Shown one piece after another: positions 25,425 through 38,212 of a stretch of 64,000 nt of DNA (position 1 is its first letter; each line of letters begins with the position of its first letter). Source of the stretch: Rallus limicola (taxonomy: Eukaryota > Chordata > Aves > Gruiformes > Rallidae). The stretch spans positions 13,396,001-13,460,000 of the forward strand of contig JAKCOZ010000016.1 of assembly GCA_022605955.1 (NCBI GenBank). Direction: 5' to 3'. The notes beneath the pieces are model-generated. The model saw nothing but the letters and a program-made list of their open reading frames with translations, made no database searches and was not told the DNA's origin. Both the position numbers and the translations under genes were made by a program.

Positions 25425-25602
25425 CAGTGAGGGTGACAGAGCATTGGAATAGGCTGCCCAGGGAGGTGGTGGAGTCTCCTTCTCTGGAGATATTCCAGAC
25501 CTGAACGCCAATCTGTGCAATATGAGCTAGGGAGATGCTTTGGCAGGGGGTTGGACCCGATGATCTCTCGAGGTCCCTTCCATTTTTGCTTAGAATGACT
25601 TT
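25425..25602 (+). mobile_element. CR1 LINE 3' end, second copy
   Basis: Begins at the conserved GAATAGGCTGCCCAGGGAGG block that encodes the end of the CR1 C-terminal region. It continues through GTCTCCTTCTCTGGAG and GGGGGTTGGACCCGATGA, and ends GAGGTCCCTTCC. The different 3' UTR shows it belongs to another CR1 subfamily than the copy 400 bp upstream, so these are two separate insertions. Confidence 0.92.
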
Positions 25603-28600
25603 TTCATCCTACATCCAGGTAATCTAGAAGTCTAGAAGTGTTTTCAGCTTAATAAACGTCCAGAACAAGCTCCTTTTATTCAGTCTGGGCACTGGAGCAC
25701 TCTTATGTGAAAAGAATGGTAAGGTTTTTGTTATACTATTGTTAGCTTTCATCTTATATTTATCATCACGTCTTCAATTTCATCTCTAAATTACAGAGCT
25801 AGGACTTTCTGATAGGCACAATTGCTGCTGCTCAGTTTACTGCCTCCTGTCAGTCCCTGATCACTTCATGACTTTTATTCATCACAGCTTCGATTTATTT
25901 CTTCTGCAGAGTAACCAGAGCCCAGAAGAGGAGGGAAAGATTGCTATGGTTAACTCTATAGGGAAGTAAAGAAAAGAAATGTTTATAAAACTGTTCATCT
26001 AGCACAGGTCGTGAAGTTGAATAAGTAGCATGTAGTACATGAAGCTGACCAAGTTACTTTCCTCCCTGGCATATGTTGTTCTGCAAATGTTCATCTTCTG
26101 TTTGGTGCTTTTATAAAACTTACTGTAAGAATACAGACATTCACTGTGTTTCTGCTCACCTTTTACAATACAGACAACTTACTCAGGGGTTATATCTGTG
26201 GCAGCATGTTCTTATAACGTGTATTTCACTCAGGCTGAAGCCATTCCTCTCCTTCCACAAATGCCAGCCCAGCATTTACACTGTTTGAGCAGAAGCTTCA
26301 GGAGAACCCAAGAACACGACAGCACTACACACCTACTCACGCCCTCCATTGCTTAGTCCTGACTAGCAGGAAAAGTGTTCAGCACAGAAAAAAATCTTCA
26401 TGAAGTGTGCACAAGAAGATGAAGAAGCACTTGCTTTCACAGTGCTCACTGCCAACATGACAGGACAGCCTGAAGTGCCCACACTCCAGCATCATCCTTG
26501 CGCAGCGACCTGTCACTTCATTCCTCTGTAGCCAAGTGAAGAAAGGCTTTTTGGACTGGTTCTGCAGAAAAAAGATCGTGCACAAACACTTGACTCTGGA
26601 AAGCAAAGTGATTAAAGCTGTCTATAAATCTTCATAACAGACATGACCAACCTAAATCGATATTTTAAGAGATGGAGGAATCCTTTGGCAAAGGAGCCGT
26701 AGCCTTTATTACCCAATATATATACACTACTGGTCTGAATTGAACTCCTATTAGCTTCTTATCTTCAGATATAGTCAAATATTGCTTACTAAATAACAAA
26801 GTACCAGGCACAATTAAAAGATTCAGGTTATGCATTAATGTAGCAGCTACTACCTACTAAGTAGGGTGCATACAAGAGTCTATCCATCTCAAGAAAAGCA
26901 TACATACTACCATGGTTACTGTGCATAACACAGAAGCAAGCTTAAGACACATCTCTAAGCCAATTAATTTTTTTAGCATGTTCAATACTCCTTCCCTACT
27001 AAAACTCCACATCTATTTCTTCCATTAATTTGGGCTAACAACCATGATGTGACAGCAGCAGGCCTTTGTTCCAAAGCTTCCTGAGAAAGATGCATCCTTT
27101 AACATGTGAACAGCTCCCAAGTCACAAAAATGACAATGCTAAGCAAGCATCACTTGTGCAAACATCCCAACAAGGAAAAGAAACAAACCCAAAGTTTAAA
27201 CTTCACAACTCTATATAAACACACTACAGAAGTAAGAGACAAGACACTTGGCCATATTGCTTATTCTCATGAGACATTTTTTGCCTTTAAACTGATAATT
27301 AAAACGTTCACTTGAATTATTACATGATCAGCAATTGTTCCATTTCCTAAAAATAAACAAGCCTGACACTATCCACAACTTAAACACAACTTGCAACAGT
27401 AACAATGAAAAAATAAAATTTTTTTCCTGCAGAAATTTTACACCCCTAAATATCCAAGACGTGCAATGGCTCAGGCAATCCATGCTTGTTCGCAGTAGTT
27501 GAATACTTGACAAACTTTTTGAACCATCAATGTTTCACCTCTTACAAACTGTACAACTGCTGCAAGCCCTAGGGCCTTGTAGGTATCACAAGAAAAGGTG
27601 AACAACAGTATTGAGAAACACCTCATTACAAGTACAAAGAGACAGGAACTTATCTAAAGAGAGAAGCAGCTTCTATGTGTTTTTAGAAGCCCTGACTGGA
27701 TGCTAGTCCTTGCATTCAATCCTCCAGAATATTAATTATCCAGAACCCAAGACTTGAGTGTGAAAAATTCTATATGTGTGTAGGGCTGAAATAGTAAAAT
27801 CCCAACAAGTGTGGTTATGGTAGGTGTTTTGTTTTGTTTTAATATAGACAAGTGGACAGTGGCAATGTTCCTAAGAATTAGGACCTTTTCTACCCAAAAG
27901 TCAGAACAAGTCTGTTACTGTAGATCTCACTTTATTAGAGTTAGCACCAAATACTTGACTTCCTGGGGATGGAGCTTGAGCTTCTTCAAAACAATACTGA
28001 AAAGCAGCTGCTGCTGCAAATAGGAAGGCAGGCAGTAGGCTGCCTTACTCGAGTCCACCTTAGGTTGCTGGAGCATAAATTTCTTTCCTTCTGTCCCATG
28101 AGGTGGGAGCTGCAGGTCTTTATTCTGAAACGATAATTTTATTGATGCTGCCACAATAACGTTCCTGAGGAGTGACTTACTGCCACCTGTTGGCTATCTG
28201 CTTTTGCCTGGGGAGGCTTACTGGACCCTCATTTACCTAAAGTGGTAACTGGGATTTTCTATTGCTTTAGTTTACATTGTCTCTTGACTCAGTTTAACTC
28301 ATTATGGATTTCCTCAGGAGAAGTAAATATCTCCAGTTTTCCTGTAACAACACACAAAGCCTTTATTAAATCATTCCTGGCATGTATCTTTTTTTCCTGC
28401 TCGATTGTTTGTTAGACAACCATTTCTATTAATTTTGAACTCAGAAACAGGCTAAGGTTGTGACTTTTTTCTGTCTTTCTGATGTTTAGTAACATCAAGA
28501 CATTCTCCTTATTCTTCCTCTGAAGGAAAAGATCAACAACTAAAGCTTCTCCACAGCACTGAGACAGAAGCAAGATGAGAAATTGCCAGGAAAGTCACTA

Positions 28601-30152
28601 CCAATTGTAGGTAATAGAGCTAAAGATTTAAGACTGTGACTAGAAGTCTTCTGCATTTTACATAACAGGGCAGTAAAAAAAGCCCATGAACACTGTTTGC
28701 TTCAGAATTTCTGATTTCTAAGCACTGACAAGTTTCTGAATGGTTTTCAGACAATTTCTAAATTCTAACACAGGATTAGAGAGATTACAGATTAAAGGCC
28801 TTTGTTCCCACTCAATCCTGAAAAAGAGGTCTTCATAGACCTCAGCACACGACTTTGGTGTTACATCACCTGACAGCTGCAGTCAGTGATACACTGGAAA
28901 CTGAAGGGATTCAAGGAGAGCTGAGATCTGCAGTTGCATTCAGGTGCCATTAACAACTCATTCCAAGTAGGTGAACAAAAAGTAACTTAACTGAAAATTT
29001 TACAGAGCCTGCTTCGGTAAGATTCAAACTTAAAATACAGATGCCTTTGGGCACACGAAGGGTTTTATTTGAGTATTGCCTTACACACACATCTGCTGAA
29101 AAGACAAACAAAAACGGACACCTTGCTTTTCTAACACAAGAGTCCCAAAATGAAATAACAGCATTTCAAAAACATAATTAGCTCTTCCATAAAGCACCTC
29201 TCTGGAGCCCTATAAACACACCACAGAGACATAGATTTATTTTGCATTCAGTAAACAGTTTACTCATTTCTCTCCTCACACCCTTTTTGAGCTTTTCTGT
29301 TCAAAGACAATTTTTAATACAGCATTTTCTTGCTCACTATTACTCCCTAAAAAGATCTAATCACAGAGACTCATTTGTACCAGTTGAACTTCTGAACATG
29401 CACTCTTCTTCTACTCTTACCAGTTATGTAAAGCAGTACAAGAAGTAGCTGTCTTTTTGGGGTGGTGCCTGAACTGTATACTGTAGGCTGGTTTGTATTT
29501 TTCTATTACCCTACATAGTGATGCATGCATTGCTTCAACAATTCCAGTCTACCATATAGGTTTTGGTTATCACCATGCATCAGTCCATATGGGTTCAGAT
29601 CCACAGAGGAGGACCTCGCAATACTTAAGTATCTGTACTGATGTAAGTTACACTGAATGTTAGCAAAATGAGCTTAAAACCTCTGCCTACTAGGTATATC
29701 AACAGAACTGGAATACAATTGATAGCAGGCAGCTGGTTTTACCTATTTCCCTATTACTCACATCTCACAGAACCATTCCTGTGTTCACTCACCCCCCCAG
29801 GCAATATTTCAGAACCTAAAACACAGTGACACATTGCAGTAAGCCCAGTAAGGACAAAAAAGAAAAAAAAAAAAAAAAGTCGTTCTCTAGACAGAGGAAA
29901 GCACAGGAGAGGAACTGAACAAATCAATAAGATTAATTTTGCATATGCTCAGTACGCTCTTCGCTACTGCTCTATAAACCTGGAATCATCAGATGTTATA
30001 CACCAAATACGTGCTACGTTGCTGAACTTCAATACAGAAAATTTAATTGAAAAGTTAAATTAATCAAAAAATACACAACTAAAAAGTTTGAGGATAACTT
30101 CCTAAGGGATGAATAACAGCATAAGAACAATGAATAGCATATGTTTATTTAC
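25603..30152. other. Unique sequence, no gene recognised
   Basis: There is no assignable repeat apart from a mixed A-rich run at 29855-29878. Splice-like minus-strand segments can be drawn at 26450-26561, 27539-27575 and 28049-28124, but each has only short open frames and no recognised peptide. Confidence 0.5.
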
Positions 30153-30263
30153 CTACATTGAATTCTACCTTTAAGATGGCATCGCTCTGCAGTGGTGATA
30201 ACACAGGATCCCTTTAGCCCAACAGAACCCCCGGAGGCACCAACTCCTTGAAAGCTCATACTG
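30153..30263 (-). other. Candidate 111-nt exon, minus strand (unverified)
   Basis: On the minus strand the segment follows a good acceptor (TTTTGATTTCTTCTAG) and ends at donor TAG|GTAAAT. It keeps two CpGs in an otherwise CpG-poor area and is exactly 37 codons long, a symmetric exon. One frame is open throughout (contains MSFQGVGASGGSVGLKG and ITTAERCHLK), while the other two contain stops. An alternative donor 16 nt upstream (AAAG|GTAGAA) exists. I do not recognise the peptide. It is the best single-frame exon candidate in the window but remains unproven. Confidence 0.25.
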
Positions 30264-32693
30264 CTAGAAGAAATCAAAACTATACCATCATACCTTGTTA
30301 GGAAAGCTTTGCTTTCTTTACAGAACCAAACAGCATCTCCTTATAAGCTCATCCAAGATTATGAAAGTATGCAGGCCTAGTGACTGCTTAACACAAGTGG
30401 TAAAAACTCAATTTTGATTACACTGGAATATATAGAACCTCAGAAAGAATACTAACTGTAACATTAGAATATCTTCAGTACCCAGGCCTGCAACCATCCT
30501 GCCATCCCCACATTTATTACTGTCGTCTTTTCAGCTTCACTTGTTTTAAGGGGTTCCCAGTGCTTGCTCTGAAGTGCCTGATTCCAAGTTGGAACTTGAA
30601 TAATGCATCTCTACCGCTTATTTTTTATGCTTTTACATTTCTTCAAACTCATATTAAAAACAAAATAAAAAGGTGAGGTTTTAAATACCCTTAGAAGAGT
30701 TAGCAGCAATTATTTTAGGTCCAGCTTTCCTTTAATACTAATCTCGTGTGTGAAAGGAGGACAAAGGTAACTTGAAAAAGGTTATTTTAATAACAAAAAA
30801 AAAAAATCATTTCATGATTGATCATTATACATATCCTATTGCAGCATGGGATCATACAAAACACCAGCATGAGAGAACCTGTAATAGCAATACCAGGGCA
30901 CTGCTCAGGGGTTTAGAGCAAAGAGAGAATACCTGTAATGAAAAAGGTAAAAAAGAGGAAAAAAAATAGGAAAAAAAGGCCACAATTAGGGATACCTTTT
31001 GAATTGAAAGAATAAAAGACTCAGAAAGTGGTATATTTAAGTACTTTTAAATGTATTTGAAACTTTTATATCCTGCTAAAGTCCCAGTTTTTAATGAGAC
31101 ACCACAGATGAAAAGGGGACAGAAATAATTTTGATTGAACAATCGGGGGAGTACTTGAAAATCAGGAACATTTGAGGGGGTTTAGGGAAAAGCATTTAAC
31201 AGAACTCTTGGCTACAAAGGTTGAAAAATGCTTTCACATATAATATCAGTGTTGGAATAGCTGTAATTTCATCTCTGTCTTTCACTCAAAACCCATGCAA
31301 AGAAAGTGCTATTGATCTAATCATTAAAGTATATATCTCACTAGAAATATATGCACAATATTTCCTTGAAGCTTACTTAATGCCGTAAGAAAGTACCATA
31401 ATTACTCAGAGCAATTACATAAAAGATATTGCAATTTCAAATTATGGTGAAATAAAATGCACCTATTGACAATTCAGCTTCAAATATTGTCTCACTTATT
31501 TTCTTCATGAAAACTGAGTTTAAACATTGTAGGTGACCACATTTTTTGACAGATATTTCATTTGAAACGTGCCTTGCCTTCATTAGAATACAGCAGAGGC
31601 ACAAAGTGCATAATCTACAATTCTTATAAGGCAAAGGGCATCTCAGAACAAGGTATTTCAATAGCAGATTGAGCTGGAAGAAAATGTGTCAGTTCAATTC
31701 ACAAAATGGAAGAGATTTAATGTTAACCTACTTATCTCAATGCTCCATGAGCAAGATTTAAGAATGGATGGGACACAGTTTTACAAATATTACAAGTTGA
31801 AAAAAAAACCCCACTAAGTCTGAGCATTCAGAAGTAGCTCTCATGAAACTATTATTAAGAAAATTTTAGAAAGATCTGGGCTCTTCGCAATTGTCCCTCT
31901 ACTGTAAATCATGACATCTCAAAGAAAACTTCTCTACAGACCTCAGGATCTCAGAGATACTTAATATGAAAGTTTGAAACTTTATCAGCATGTTCATAGT
32001 ACCACTCTCCTGTTTAAAAAAAACTAAACATGAGTGATAAGCAAGAAGAATAATATTTTAACTGAGGTTAAAAGCAAGTGTTGCTCCAATTTAAGTCCAT
32101 AAGTAAGACTCCTTCCTTTGCACAAACAGTTCACACAAATTCCCTAAAACACTGAAAGCTGTCAGCTAAGAACTGAAATTCAGCAATATTTCAGGAAGTA
32201 ATCCTGTGATGAGCTGATTGATTCCTCCCTCACTGATAGTTTCTGCACAGATTTGTAGTTCTCCCGTGTTACAGACTGGCTGATAAAGGCAGTGACCCCC
32301 AACTCCTTGTAGCTACCCCATGGCCAGAACACCAGATGCAGATATGACATTGTCAACTGCTGCAGAACAGGGTTCTTCTGCCTCTGACACCACAAATCCA
32401 CTTTAACTTGTCAGAGAGACCTAACACAGTGTTTGCCAGAACAACATCTTTGGAGCACTTGCTCCTCTCTGAGGTTTAGAAATGAATGCCTAGGCCTGTG
32501 CAATTTGCTTCTGACTGCTCTTTAACAGAGCCAAATCTACTATGATTTCAAAGTGTCAAATAAACTAGATCAAAAGCAAATGTCTCTTGGTTTTATCTTA
32601 TTGACAACAGATTTACTACATAAGTTTTTTGAAGGTTCTAGATTTGTGTCCTATTTACATTAGACATTATTCCCATCCCCAGTATAGCAGAAA
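30264..32693. other. Unique sequence, no gene recognised
   Basis: AT-rich sequence with A-rich tracts at about 30790 and 30950-30980. No gene or repeat family was recognised. Confidence 0.5.
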
Positions 32694-32965
32694 CATACAT
32701 AGAATGTGTAAGGTTGGAAGGAGCTTTTAAAGGCCATATAGCCCAATCCCCTGCACTAAGCAGGGACATCTTCACTAGATCAGGTTGCTCAGAGCCCCCC
32801 ATCATGCCTAACCTTGAATATCTCTAGGGATGGGGCCTCCACTACCTCTCTGGGCAACCTGAGTGACCTACCACCCTCATATTGTACCCAACCTAAATCT
32901 TCCCTTTTCTAGTTTAAAACCATTACCTCTATATAACTTGGCAAAATGCATTCCAAGCCTGTAAG
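32694..32965 (-). mobile_element. CR1 LINE fragment, minus orientation
   Basis: Reading the plus strand, CATAGAATGTGTAAGGTTGG is the reverse complement of a CR1 3' terminus. It is followed by AGCAGGGACATCTTCACTAG, CAGGTTGCTCAGAGCC, GGGATGGGGCCTCCACTACC and TAGTTTAAAACCATTACC, the usual order of the antisense CR1 3' region. The fragment stops near the end of the C-terminal coding part, a typical 5' truncation. It lies about 400 bp from a plus-oriented CR1. Confidence 0.93.
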
Positions 32966-33339
32966 AAATAAGTTTTGTTGCTGGGATGCTCATCCTGCAT
33001 TTACTGCTCTGATTTTACTGTACATGCTTCTGCAGGCTGGTACTTTTCATTCTTCACTGAGTGAAGGACCTATTTAGTTCAATGAACCTCTTATTTGATC
33101 AGTTATGAAGGCCTCGAAAGACACATCTCACTCCTTAGAAGAACTACACTGGCATCAGATAAGGCAGCTGAAATAAGACCCCAAACAACCACTTAACTAT
33201 ATTCACAGGTCTTCCGTATGCTCACCTGCACTCTCTTAGCTGACTACGCAGCATGTACTCTGAAATACTCAGACATATCCCCTCTGAAAAATAGTTTTCC
33301 TGGAATGATTTTACAGCGCCTGATAATTTACTTATTGGT

Positions 33340-34632
33340 TGCCTAACCAACACACTCTCCTTGGCCAACGAGGCAGATACCATGGTGGGAGACAGATATA
33401 GACCTCGCAACCAGGATGAAGAGGCAGACAAAATATTCTATGAGCAGCTGAGCAAATTCTCACAGTGCCCTTGTTCTCGTGGGGAACTTCAACTTACATC
33501 TGCTGGAAATACAATACAGCAGAGAGGAAACACTCCAGGAGGTTCCTGCAGTGTGGAAAAGAACTTCCTGACACAGCTGGCGAGGGAGACAACTAGGAAA
33601 GGCATTCCACTAGACCTGTAATTTGCAAACAGAGAAGGACTTGTAGGAGATATGATGGTTGGAGGCCATCCTGGACAACAATCAGGAAATAGCAGTTTTC
33701 AGTTCTCAGAAACTGAAAGGAGAGGGGATCAGCAGACCTACTGCCTTGGACCTAAGGGAGGGCAGGCTTTGCCTGTTTAGGAGCCTGGATGACAGTCCAT
33801 TGAAAGCAATCCTGAAAGGCAAAGGAGTCCGTGAAGTCTGGGAATCCTTCAAGAAGGAAACCTTAAAGATGCAGGAGCAGGCAGTTCCCATGTGCCAAAA
33901 GAGGGGCCAGTAAGAAAAATCAGCCAGCCTGGGTGAACAGACAGCACTGGCTAAAATTTAATTTGGCTACTGCCATAAAAGACAATAACAAATATTTCCA
34001 TAAATACATTAACAACAAAAGGCAGCCAATTGTATGAGGTTCAACAAGGCTAAGCAACCCAAGTGCAGGACCTGGCACAATCACCCCATGCAACACCACA
34101 GGCTTGGGAAAGACTGGCTGGAAAGCTGCCCAGCAGATGATGACCTGGGGGTCCAGGTTGACAGCCAGCTGAGCATGAGCCAGCAGTGTGCTGAGGTGCA
34201 TTTCAAGTGCTCTGTTCAGCTCTGACCCTCTCACTACATGACCACCATTGAGGTGTTGGAGTGTGTCCAGAGAAGACTAATAAAGCTGGTGAAAGGTCTA
34301 CAGCACAAGTCTGACAAGGAGCTGCTGCAGGAACTGAGATTGATTAGGCAGGAGAAAAGGAGGCTGAGAGGAGACCTTATCACTCTCTACAACTACCTGA
34401 AAGGAGATTGTAGCCAGGTCAGTGTTTGTTTCTTCTCCCAAGTAACAAGCAATAAGATGAGAGGAAATGGCCTCAAGTTATGCCAGGGAAGTTGAGATTT
34501 GATATTAGGAAAAATGTCTTCACATGTTTCTGAGACATAGTTCAGTGGTAGGCCTGGCAGTGTTTGGTTAATGGCTATACTTGCTGGTCTTGCAGGTCGC
34601 TCCCAACCCAAAGAATTTTGTGATTTTACCTC
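33340..34632 (+). mobile_element. CR1 LINE copy with endonuclease region and deleted RT core
   Basis: The 5' part (to about 34030) reads as the CR1 ORF2 endonuclease region and linker: RYRPRNQDEEADKIFYEQL, a degraded G-D/N-FN block, NFLTQLARETTRKGIPLDL, then REGLVGD, LKAILKGKGVREVWE, AQEQAVPM-like QEQAVPMC and a YINNK-like end. At about 34030 it jumps to the region after the reverse transcriptase palm (FNKAKQPKC, GVQVDSQLSMSQQC). A second gap near 34205 removes the segment before CSVQL. It then continues through [12 protein letters not shown] and [10 protein letters not shown] to a 3' UTR ending TTTTGTGATTTTACC. Several stops and frameshifts make it inactive. Most of the RT catalytic domain, including the A-D-D box, is absent. 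Confidence 0.93.
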
Positions 34633-37600
34633 CCAGGTGTTATACTTGAAAAAAGTTAACCTCAGGGGATGGAGCATGGATGACCATGCAAACACCACAC
34701 CGTTCCTTCTCAGGCTAGCGAGCTACAGGCCTACATTAGGAGGCAATGGGTTTTCTTGCTCCATGGTACACATAGTTCTGTGATAGAAAATACTGGTAAC
34801 AGACTGAAGAGAGTTTGGAAGAAATCTAAAATCAGGGCAGACTTAAGCATATACATGTTTCTCAAGTGAAGACTTCTCAAAAAGTTTGCCTTGCTTAAGG
34901 CAAAGAAAGAAAAGTTACATGAGCTACAGAAACAAGATCCTCAATGTGTGACCTAAGGGGAAAAGAGGTTCTCAGGAACTGATCGGAAAAAGTATATTAA
35001 ACAGGGATTAAAAGGTTAGAGATTTAAAGATGAGACAGAGCCTGGAACAAAAATACAGAACACCACAGCTATAATCCTAGCTCTGCCAGTATTATCCCAT
35101 GGCCTCTGCAAAGTCACTTAACCTCCATGTGGAGAAGCAGCTTTACTCTGTGGATTATCTTCCTTGGTACCAATGTAAGTTTTTAGCTTAGCCTGAATTT
35201 CTGCAAAGCACACATGCAGTATGCTGTTATTCTGTCCCTGAGTTTCAAGCAATGCTGCTTTGAGCACATTCTGTTGGAAGAACGTGAGGAAAACAAGTAG
35301 TCCCAAAAGACCAAGACTTTAAATGCATATTTAACACTACTAGACACACATATTATAAAAAACATCCCACAAGGATCAGCTCTATTGAAATTCTAGTCAC
35401 AGTTCACATTAAGCCAGCTTATTGTTTTCTGTTTAATAAAGGAATTACTTGAATTCAGAAGCTGTTTGTAAATTTAAATACTACTCTTTTACAGAAGCAT
35501 TTTTATGATTATTACAAGTGTAGGTCTTGACAAAGACTGAATTGCAGTGTTCAATAGTTTTTTCCCCCTTTCCATTGGGAACAGATCACTAAGGGAAGGG
35601 TAGACACACCATTATTAAAAAAGCCTCCAATTGTCTCACTCCAGAAATTGTTTTTGTCTCTATTCTCCAAGATGTGCCTATTTAAATATAACATTAATTG
35701 TATGCCTGTATGATCATGACCATGTGATATGTCATTTTCCTCCAACAGAAAGAACCACAGCGAAGTACACCTGTATAACCTGTAGCTCATTCATAAAAAA
35801 CAGGCTTTGTTTCCAGTGCTGCCAGGTTATGGAAAACCGGTTCAAATTTATAAAAAGCAAACGTTCAGTCTCTCCATAGAGGAAAGAGAATTTACCAAGT
35901 ATCCTATGAATACTGAGATAGATTCAGCTCCTTCTACCACACAAACAATAACTGTGGTACAACCTGTATAAAGACTTATGAGGGTCTTTCAAGACCAGTG
36001 GAAACCCATGAGTCAAGCAACCATTTAATGCGAAGTCTAGGAGACAAAATTTCCTCCTCCCCTCTGTTAAAAGCCGAGCAGGTTAATATGCTGCATCAAC
36101 TCTTATGTCCATCTTTTTTACTTTTTCAAGATAGAAAAGACAGACTCAAACAACTCCTGTGTCATTCACAAGCCTGGAAATAAAAGCATGCATTGTCCAT
36201 CCCCTCACGAAGAACAGATTTCAGCAAATGAACTCCATAACATAAGATTAATTGAATTGCTTTTTATATGAAATATCTTTACTTAAAATATAGATTCATA
36301 TTTTACTACCTGAAAGTAAACTGTAGCTCAGAAAGGTAACAGAAAAGAGAATAAATCTAAGAATAATGGAAGTATCTGCCAAAGGCGTTACTGCTTCATC
36401 AACACAGAACTACCTATTCAATTATATTGGGTAAAAAACACCCCCTACAACTTCAGCTCACTACAAACAAAATAGTATCCTGAAGGAGTCAAAGGGAATA
36501 TCTTACTGAATTTAAGAATTTTATGTTTTCTATAGTATTGTCTGAAAAGCAAACTGTTTTCAGTTACACATTACAAAGGTCAGCATTTTATTCTTTTTCT
36601 AGTTTTTTTTAAATACTCATCCTTCAGAGAGGTACCCCACATGCATTGGGAGTATACAGTAAAAATGAAACTGAAGGACATGCTAGTGTTATATTTTGTT
36701 ATAGGGGGGTGTTTTGTTTTGGTGTTTTTTTAAGATCCAGTAATGGAATAATAAAGTTTAAATATAATATCTTAGTTCAAAAATCCTCACAATTGCCATT
36801 GTGGTAACAAAACACCGACGTGCTGGCAGCAGGAAATGTAGGTTTTTCCCTCATTCAAATGTCTATTCTTGGTTCCATGGAGTTCACATAGGCACCTGAC
36901 TTCTTTAAATTAAAGCAATAAAATAATTTAATTATACCTTAAGTCTTATCAGTAGGACTAGGTGCAACTTTGAGGAAGAAAAAAAAGCTTCTGAAAATTG
37001 TATTTAAAGTTCCTTGTAAAATATAGCCTTATTATGAAATCCTTTTTGTTCTCAAGATATAGAACATTGTGCCAACAGAAATGTTCAGAGTTATAGCCCA
37101 CAATTCCATTCTGTTTGTAGTACAGACTTTCTGGCACATTCAATTTTATTTTAATTATTTTATTCTGGGGAACAGAGTGGCCAGATTTATTACCTAAGGT
37201 GGACTCCAAAGGCAATATTATTATAGAGTTAACAGGTGAATAAACCAATACATTTCTTCAAACCATAAAGGAACTAACTGCACTTGGAGAAAACAGATCT
37301 GAAAAGCTGAAGCTGAGAAGTTCAGAGGGGACTAAAGCCTAATTCCAAGAAGAAAAAGACTGTAAAATACAGAAAGCAAACAGATTACCACCTCTAAATG
37401 TCTGCTTAAGTTTTAAAACATATCAGTAACCTGAATTAGGTAAAATTATGTTCTAGTCTTGATCCATCAAATCACTTCAGTACTCTCATACTCAACTCAT
37501 TCTGTTTTGGTTCATTTTTGGATGGTTTTGTTTTGTTAATATAAGTCTTTTCATCTTGGTTTTCTCCAAGTGATGTAGAAATACAGCCTCAAATGGCAGG

Positions 37601-37728
37601 TTAAAAGGGTTAAGTAGGTCAAAATCACATGACAGTAAATATTCATTGCTCAAGTCACTGAATATCTTTACTAAAGAAAGTGAAGGACGAACTGGTAAAT
37701 AACATATGCGATTTTTATCACATCCATG
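34633..37728. other. Unique sequence, no gene recognised
   Basis: No gene or repeat was recognised. A CATAGTTCTGTGATAGAA string near 34768-34785 recalls a CR1 tail but lacks supporting sequence. Confidence 0.5.
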
Positions 37729-38212
37729 TGCCCTGGTTTCAGCTGGGATAATTTCTTAGTAGTGGTTATGGTGCTGTGGTTAAGAATTTGCATGAAGAAG
37801 TTCACACACCGACCTTCCGTGGTTGCTAACCAGAGTTTACAATTAAGTCAAGGACTTTCTAGCTTCCCAGTCCCTGCCTGGCACAAGACTTCTGCAGAGG
37901 TGCACAAAGTTCTGGGAAAGGACAGCAGACCCAAAGGGATATTCCAGAGCATATAACATCATGTTCAGTACATAAACTGGAAGGAAGTAGCTGAGAGGGC
38001 CACAGCTCAGTAACCAGCGGGGCAGTGGTGAGCAATCATGCTATGCATCACTCATTTTATACATTCCTTGACCCTCTTTCTCCTCCTCTTTCTATCCTAT
38101 TAAATTATTTCTTATCTCAACCTACAAGTTTGAGCTTTTTTCAATTCCCACCCCCATCCCACTGCAATGGCAGTGGGGCTGTTGTAGTTGACGTCTGGGT
38201 TAAACCACACCA
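37729..38212 (+). mobile_element. Solo LTR of an avian endogenous retrovirus
   Basis: Starts TGCCCTGGTTTCAGCTGGG and ends GGGTTAAACCACACCA, the boundaries of a large avian ERV LTR group. Inside, in order, are GTCAAGGACTTTCTAGC, AAAGGGATATTCCAGAGC, a degraded TATA region (ACATAAACTGG, about 37970-37980), GGTGAGCAATCATGC, and an ATTAAA polyadenylation signal at about 38100-38105 followed by ATCTCAACCTACAAG. Flanks CCATG (left) and CCATT (right) are a probable 5-bp target-site duplication with one mismatch. No gag, pol or env lies nearby, so it is a solo LTR left by recombination. The 5-bp duplication favours an ERVL-type element. Confidence 0.9.

Noticed and set aside
22703..28124. Further minus-strand splice-like segments (22703-22749, 24270-24297, 26450-26561, 27539-27575, 28049-28124)
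   Set aside because: Open frames are short, phases can be made to fit only by choosing among alternatives, and no peptide is recognised; I treat them as chance.
34238..34698. ORFs on both strands at 34.2-34.7 kb as separate genes
   Set aside because: They fall largely within the CR1 C-terminal region and 3' UTR, on the sense or antisense strand.
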